Source: Adiantum capillus-veneris (taxonomy: Eukaryota; Streptophyta; Polypodiopsida; Polypodiales; Pteridaceae). From it: a stretch of 60,000 nt of DNA. The stretch spans positions 16,816,446 through 16,876,445 of the forward strand of contig CM043969.1 in the NCBI GenBank assembly GCA_014529385.2, read 5' to 3'. Positions 56,306 to 60,000 of this stretch are shown piece by piece. Both the position numbers and the translations under genes were made by a program. The notes below the pieces were generated by a model. That model worked only from the letters and a program-made list of their open reading frames with translations. It ran no database searches and was not told where the DNA came from. Position 1 is the first letter of the stretch; each line of letters starts with the position of its first letter.

Positions 56306-56846
56306 GAGATGAGAGTGAGGTATAGAAAGACTTTGGAGGATTTACCCTTTTGTTTTGGAGACGGGGTGATTGTCGACGCTGGAAAACCCTTGAATCTTTT
56401 TGTGCAAGGGAGAGGGAGGGACCATGCGTTCGTAGTAGCTTCCTCAAGTTGTGAAGGCTTGTTGTGGGCGTAGGTGGAATAGGTGGGAAAGATGTGGACG
56501 TAGATGTAGAGAAGCCTGGTGCTACTTGAAAGCCTACTGATGTGAGAACGCCTGTGCGGATGTCGAGGGAGAAAATGATGGCCTTTTCTTCACTTTGGGT
56601 TGCACTCATGTCGAAGGTGCGGTTTTTGGCTACAATGTGAGCATGATGCAGTTTGTGCCTTGCTTTTACGCTTGCGAGGATGATGAGAAATGTAAACAAT
56701 TTGAGTAGGAAAAGAGGGCTTACCATCTCTTCTATGCTAACAATACAACACCCTGGCAAGAGTGTCTTGATGACTTGAGTCAAGCCTTCTTGAAGCTCCT
56801 CCTCTTCAGTGGTCCAATTAGAGAATTCAAGAAGCCACTTGTCCAT
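56253..56846 (-). CDS. Leader ORF 1 of the outer gypsy element, unknown function
   Basis: A 197-codon minus frame starting MDKWLLEFSNWTTEEEELQE, 50 bp from the primer site. It has an acidic N-terminus, a hydrophobic segment of about 17 residues (residues ~45-61), which could be a membrane anchor, then a Ser/Thr/Pro-rich and basic C-terminus (SPRLQNKRVNPPKSF). The unusual composition argues for caution, but the open length and its place next to ORF 2 favour real coding. Confidence 0.45.
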   Translation of the reverse strand: MDKWLLEFSNWTTEEEELQEGLTQVIKTLLPGCCIVSIEEMVSPLFLLKLFTFLIILASVKARHKLHHAHIVAKNRTFDMSATQSEEKAIIFSLDIRTGVLTSVGFQVAPGFSTSTSTSFPPIPPTPTTSLHNLRKLLRTHGPSLSLAQKDSRVFQRRQSPRLQNKRVNPPKSFYTSLSSHEPGTRNSSMDSTSSTE

Positions 56847-56896
56847 GAAGAGAAGTAAACATGTCAGCCTTGTAAACTGAAGGTTTCAAGAGCCCT

Positions 56897-56913
56897 CCTC
56901 AGTGGGGGCACCA
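56897..56913 (-). other. Primer-binding site, non-iMet tRNA
   Basis: TGGTGCCCCCACTGAGG on the minus strand, two bases from the 5' LTR. It differs from the iMet site used by the other elements; I cannot name the tRNA. Confidence 0.75.
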
Positions 56914-56915
56914 AA

Positions 56916-58856
56916 TGAGAGGCGGAAGTGAAAAATAGACCCGGTGGCCTCTACACCAAGACTATGCACAATGGCCTCATCATGGGGGATACACAATAGG
57001 GGCACCACCTAGCAAGATATGCGGCTAGGACGCATACATATACACAATGAAGCATGCCATGGAAAACAATTTCAAGATCCACGCCCAAATGTGGAATGGG
57101 GTGGTTCGGAGAATAAGGTGAGAGGAGTGGTGAATGAGTGAGAATGGGCTTGCTACTCGTGCATGTTAGTAAGGAAGATAATGAGGTAGGGGAAACTTGC
57201 GAGTATGCTCACTTATCATACAAGAGGTGGCGAATCCGCACACCTCAAGATGGAAGTAGCAAGATGATAGGAATATGAGAGGGAGAGAGAGAGTGTGTGT
57301 GTATGGTGGTGAATCCGCACACTTTTACATAAGTAGAAAAAAAAAAGGCAAGGAATAAGCATATACCATACTCACAATGAGATGTATCCAAAGCGACACA
57401 AAGTATGGCACCAAGATGGAGTGTGTTGATTGCTTGCAAAAGATGAATACAATAGGTACCGTATGGCAAGAAAATGAGAAGGGGACAAGATCGTAGGAGG
57501 CATAATGGAGAGATGGGAGTTGATGGCGAGGAATATCATGAGTGTGTCCACCCTTCTTCTTCTTAAAATTGTGCCTTCAACCCTTAATTACAAGTGGTGT
57601 GGAGGTGTGGTGCTCATCTTTTGTGCATGGTGATGGTGATGATGATGGTGTTGTGATTATGTGATTAGGGTTCATGCTACAAGCATGTAGCACAAGAGTG
57701 TGTATGGATAGGTGTGTGTGTGTGTGTGTGTGTGTGTTTGAGCTCTCATGGCCTCCTTATATAGGGAAGGAGGGGAGGATTTAGCAATATTTCTATTTGA
57801 GGTGAGTGTCCCACTTTGGTGACTAGGAAAATGGGGTGCATGTGACTGTGGCTCCCATCTTGTCTCCTCATTATTTAAAATACCAGAGTCAATAGAGAGA
57901 GAAGATGAGAGAATGTGGGTAGGATGTAGAGGATAGGAGATATTTACAATAGTCTAGCTTTGGCTAGACATAAGCTTATTAGGGAGAGAAGAGAGAGGTA
58001 AGAAATTTACAAGAGAGATTGTCAAAGGTGGATAGTTGTTGATGAGGATGGATCCTCCAAAAATGGTGATAGAATCACTCTAGACTTGCCAAGACCTCAT
58101 TAAAAGAGCGTTGTCTCTTGTAATCATGCTTGAAGACTTGTAGAACCATAGCCATTCTAGAGGGAAGAAAATTGGGGATGGCCTGTGTCACCATTACACG
58201 AGAAAACTAGGGTCCACTACAAAAATCATATCTCCGTGTTCATAACTCCAAAAATTCTGAAAAACTTTGAGCTAAAAGTTGAAATCACGAGCTACATCTT
58301 TCATGTTGAATGCTCCTTCAGATTCGGGGTTCTTCTCTACTTAAAAAATTCAGCCAAATAATGTATTATTTGTGGCTGCAAAGGTCTTTTGGTGGTCCCC
58401 TTTGAGTGGACTTCTCTCTTGCCTTCAAGTGTAAGCTCTTTCATGTGTATGAAAACATGACCTAGAGTTTTGAAAAGATTGGCAATCATCTAGATGGAGG
58501 TATTATTGAAATTTGAAAGTGGGGTTGAGGTTTGAAAATGAAAACTAGTGAATAAAATATTTGGTAGGGTGGAATAAGATACATACATGAAAAATATATT
58601 AGAAAATACTAAAATATATAATGTAATTTAGAATATATATATTTAATATTTAAGGTCAAAAGAGAGATCAACAAAGAAAGCTTACTTATTTATGCTACAT
58701 CATGATTGATTAGCATAAGTCTTATTTATTTAATAAACGCTAAAACGTTTGTGAAAAAGGAAGAAAGAATCAAAAGTAACTTATATAATAGGAAATATTT
58801 TGGTAAAAGGGCAAAGATATATGGGGGGGTTCCCATGTATGGAAAAGCTTGTCTCA
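56916..58856 (-). repeat. 5' LTR of the outer gypsy element
   Basis: Plus strand TGAGAGGCGGAAG to TTGTCTCA, 1941 bp, same length as its partner. TATATAG box and (GT)n tract as in the 3' LTR. Confidence 0.96.
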
Positions 58857-58860
58857 ACAA

Positions 58861-59102
58861 TTAAGCCGACCGCAAAGAACAGCAATCGTCACACTTTCAC
58901 TTTTTTCCCCTATGACGGCCGCAAAATTGATAACATCGTTCTTTCTTGGCTTATTCAAATTGATGATTATTTTGCTAACGAATCCTTCTCTAAGAAGGAC
59001 AAAATTAAGTATGCTATGAACCACATGATCGGTAAGGCTGTGGGACGCGTGTCCAACCTCACTATCCTATCTTATTGCAATATTAGCGAGAACCATGATT
59101 AA
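58861..59102 (+). pseudogene. Gag continuation of the plus-strand element
   Basis: The frame reads NRHTFTFFPYDGRKIDNIVL, SWLIQIDDYFANESFSKKDK and IKYAMNHMIGKAVGRV, the start of a retrotransposon capsid block (F.YDGRK...WL..IDDYF...S..DK...A..H..GKA). It continues the coiled coil at 46908-47039 one base out of phase. A stop ends it at 59102. Confidence 0.75.
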
Positions 59103-59617
59103 ATTGTCAATCCATGGGATGAAGCTGACTTAACTAGTGCATACAGGCTATAAGAGGGTTTCAATCTCTTGGAAAACAACTAAAACTTGCATCTAACTCA
59201 AGCTACACTCAAGTGACTGAAATCACTAAAAGCCAATCGCTTATCGGCAAACAAATCACATCCGTTGCAGCATCAAAATGACATCCAAACGTAAGGAAAC
59301 TTTTAGGACATGTTATAAGACCTAAGCACACATGCTTATGGTCTCAAACCCCACTTTAGGTCAAGTGACAAAATCGTGATTATTAACAGTAGTGGGATTT
59401 TGACTTAGTCGTTTTTGACCCCGAATGCATCTAAATGCGTAGCAATGATGCCCCAATACCCCACCTATGCTTAGTTTTTTATTTTGAAGTGTAAATTAGT
59501 TATGATGAAATTAGGCCGCGGGTCGGTGACGCCAAAAGCTATGAATTACTACGATGTGCTTATGTCAATGCGTAGAGCTCTTACATGTGGTTGCAATGCA
59601 ACAAACGCGATTGAAAT
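59103..59617. other. Unassigned DNA
   Basis: No RT or other pol motif follows the capsid block. The plus-strand element is broken or deleted here. Confidence 0.4.
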
Positions 59618-59980
59618 GTGACAACCGAAGAGCGAGTAGGAAGCGCGAGAAGGAGAGACGTGAGCGTTGTTAGCTCACACTGTGTATTTCATTATCCAAA
59701 ACCTAATCATAACTTACAAAAATTGGCTTTTATACCTTAGCCAATGTTTTTTGTGGTCAAAACTAATAATCTGGGAGTTCTACCAAAGATGGGTAATGAC
59801 AGGCTGATACAATCTGGAAGCTTGTAGCCCCGGCTCATCAACTACAAGGTTTATTCAAAAAATAGGAGTTACAATATTCTCGTTATCAAAATAATAAGTG
59901 TTTTTAAAATGAAAACTTTGAAAAATGGTATCCGTGGTATCTGTGTTAGCTTGTTGCTAACATTCCCCCCCTCCTCGCCT
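59618..59980 (-). mobile_element. 3' LTR and polypurine tract of a further minus-strand element
   Basis: Plus strand ends GCTAACA at 59962, followed by TTCCCCCCCCTCCTCG, a PPT on the minus strand. TATAAAAG on the minus strand lies at 59727-59734. The left end (TGTGACAACC near 59618) is a guess. The body of the element would lie beyond the window. Confidence 0.55.
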
Positions 59981-60000
59981 GTGTTGTCCCTTGACACAAC

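Larger units (their letters stand above)
47040..58856 (-). mobile_element. Ty3/gypsy element, gag-protease type with leader ORFs, itself interrupted
   Basis: Two LTRs of exactly 1941 bp (47040-48980 and 56916-58856), TGAGA...TCTCA ends, target duplication ACAA on both sides (47036-47039, 58857-58860), primer site at 56897-56913 and PPT at 48981-48995. In minus order the interior holds two leader ORFs, gag and protease. There is no reverse transcriptase, RNase H or integrase motif: the 1 kb between protease and PPT is open but unfamiliar. ORFs before gag and long LTRs are known from Ogre/Tat-type gypsy elements, a possible affinity. It needs enzymes from another element to move. The interior is 4.2 kb without the nested copia. 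Confidence 0.93.

Noticed and set aside
56630-56723. A 94-nt intron (GTAAGC...TTGTAG) in leader ORF 1
   Set aside because: Splicing it out leads quickly to a stop, so the unspliced frame is the better coding hypothesis.

Overview
This window looks like transposon-rich nuclear DNA of a land plant. No conventional intact host gene is recognisable. Almost everything identifiable is a decayed LTR retrotransposon (Ty3/gypsy or Ty1/copia) using the plant-typical primer-binding site complementary to initiator Met-tRNA. Long (GA)n/(TC)n microsatellites, minisatellites and large tandem repeats fill much of the rest. A seed-free vascular plant (fern or lycophyte) would fit the repeat-rich, gene-poor character and the unfamiliar gene relics, but the species cannot be named from sequence alone. 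No rRNA, tRNA, CRISPR or bacterial-style operon is seen.

Layout. 1-9.6 kb: mostly unassigned AT-rich DNA with a decayed coding-like stretch, a fold-back element, a double hairpin and small tandem repeats. 9.8-12.2 kb: a short chromovirus whose 5' half has been inverted between two microsatellite tracts; both halves of its integrase survive on opposite strands. 12.8-14.1 kb: RNase H and integrase N-terminus of another gypsy element. 14.4-15.7 kb: a pseudogene of unknown family with a coiled-coil-like part and a RING-like Cys/His cluster. 15.8-17.5 kb: a ~310-bp satellite and a GAAACC minisatellite. 18.1-23.4 kb: a complete but decayed gypsy element with LTRs, PBS, PPT and near-perfect target-site duplication (TSD). 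24-28.3 kb: a non-autonomous element with unfamiliar coiled-coil ORFs ending in a PPT and LTR. 28.8-30.3 kb: a second copy of the 18-23 kb gypsy family. 31.7-33.5 kb: a copia relic. 35-36.2 kb: a multi-exon relic with a methyltransferase-like motif. 38.5-43.4 kb: a gypsy element with gag, protease, RNase H and integrase but no reverse transcriptase.

43.9-60 kb is a four-level nest. A gypsy relic (43.93-44.75 kb) is entered by a plus-strand LTR element (5' LTR 44749-45285). The gag of that element is split by an 11.8-kb minus-strand gypsy element (47040-58856; two LTRs of 1941 bp). The gag-protease region of the gypsy element is in turn split by a 3.8-kb, internally deleted copia element (50879-54646). 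By eye the inner copia LTRs differ at about 5% of positions and the outer LTRs at about 1.4%. This is the reverse of what simple nesting predicts, and it suggests that the composite may have moved as one unit.

How the parts work together: none of the elements keeps a full gag-pol set. Those with LTR, PBS, PPT and gag could at most be mobilised by enzymes supplied elsewhere. Many in-frame stops in the relics are one C-to-T change away from CAG, CAA or CGA codons, as expected of long-methylated, silenced DNA.
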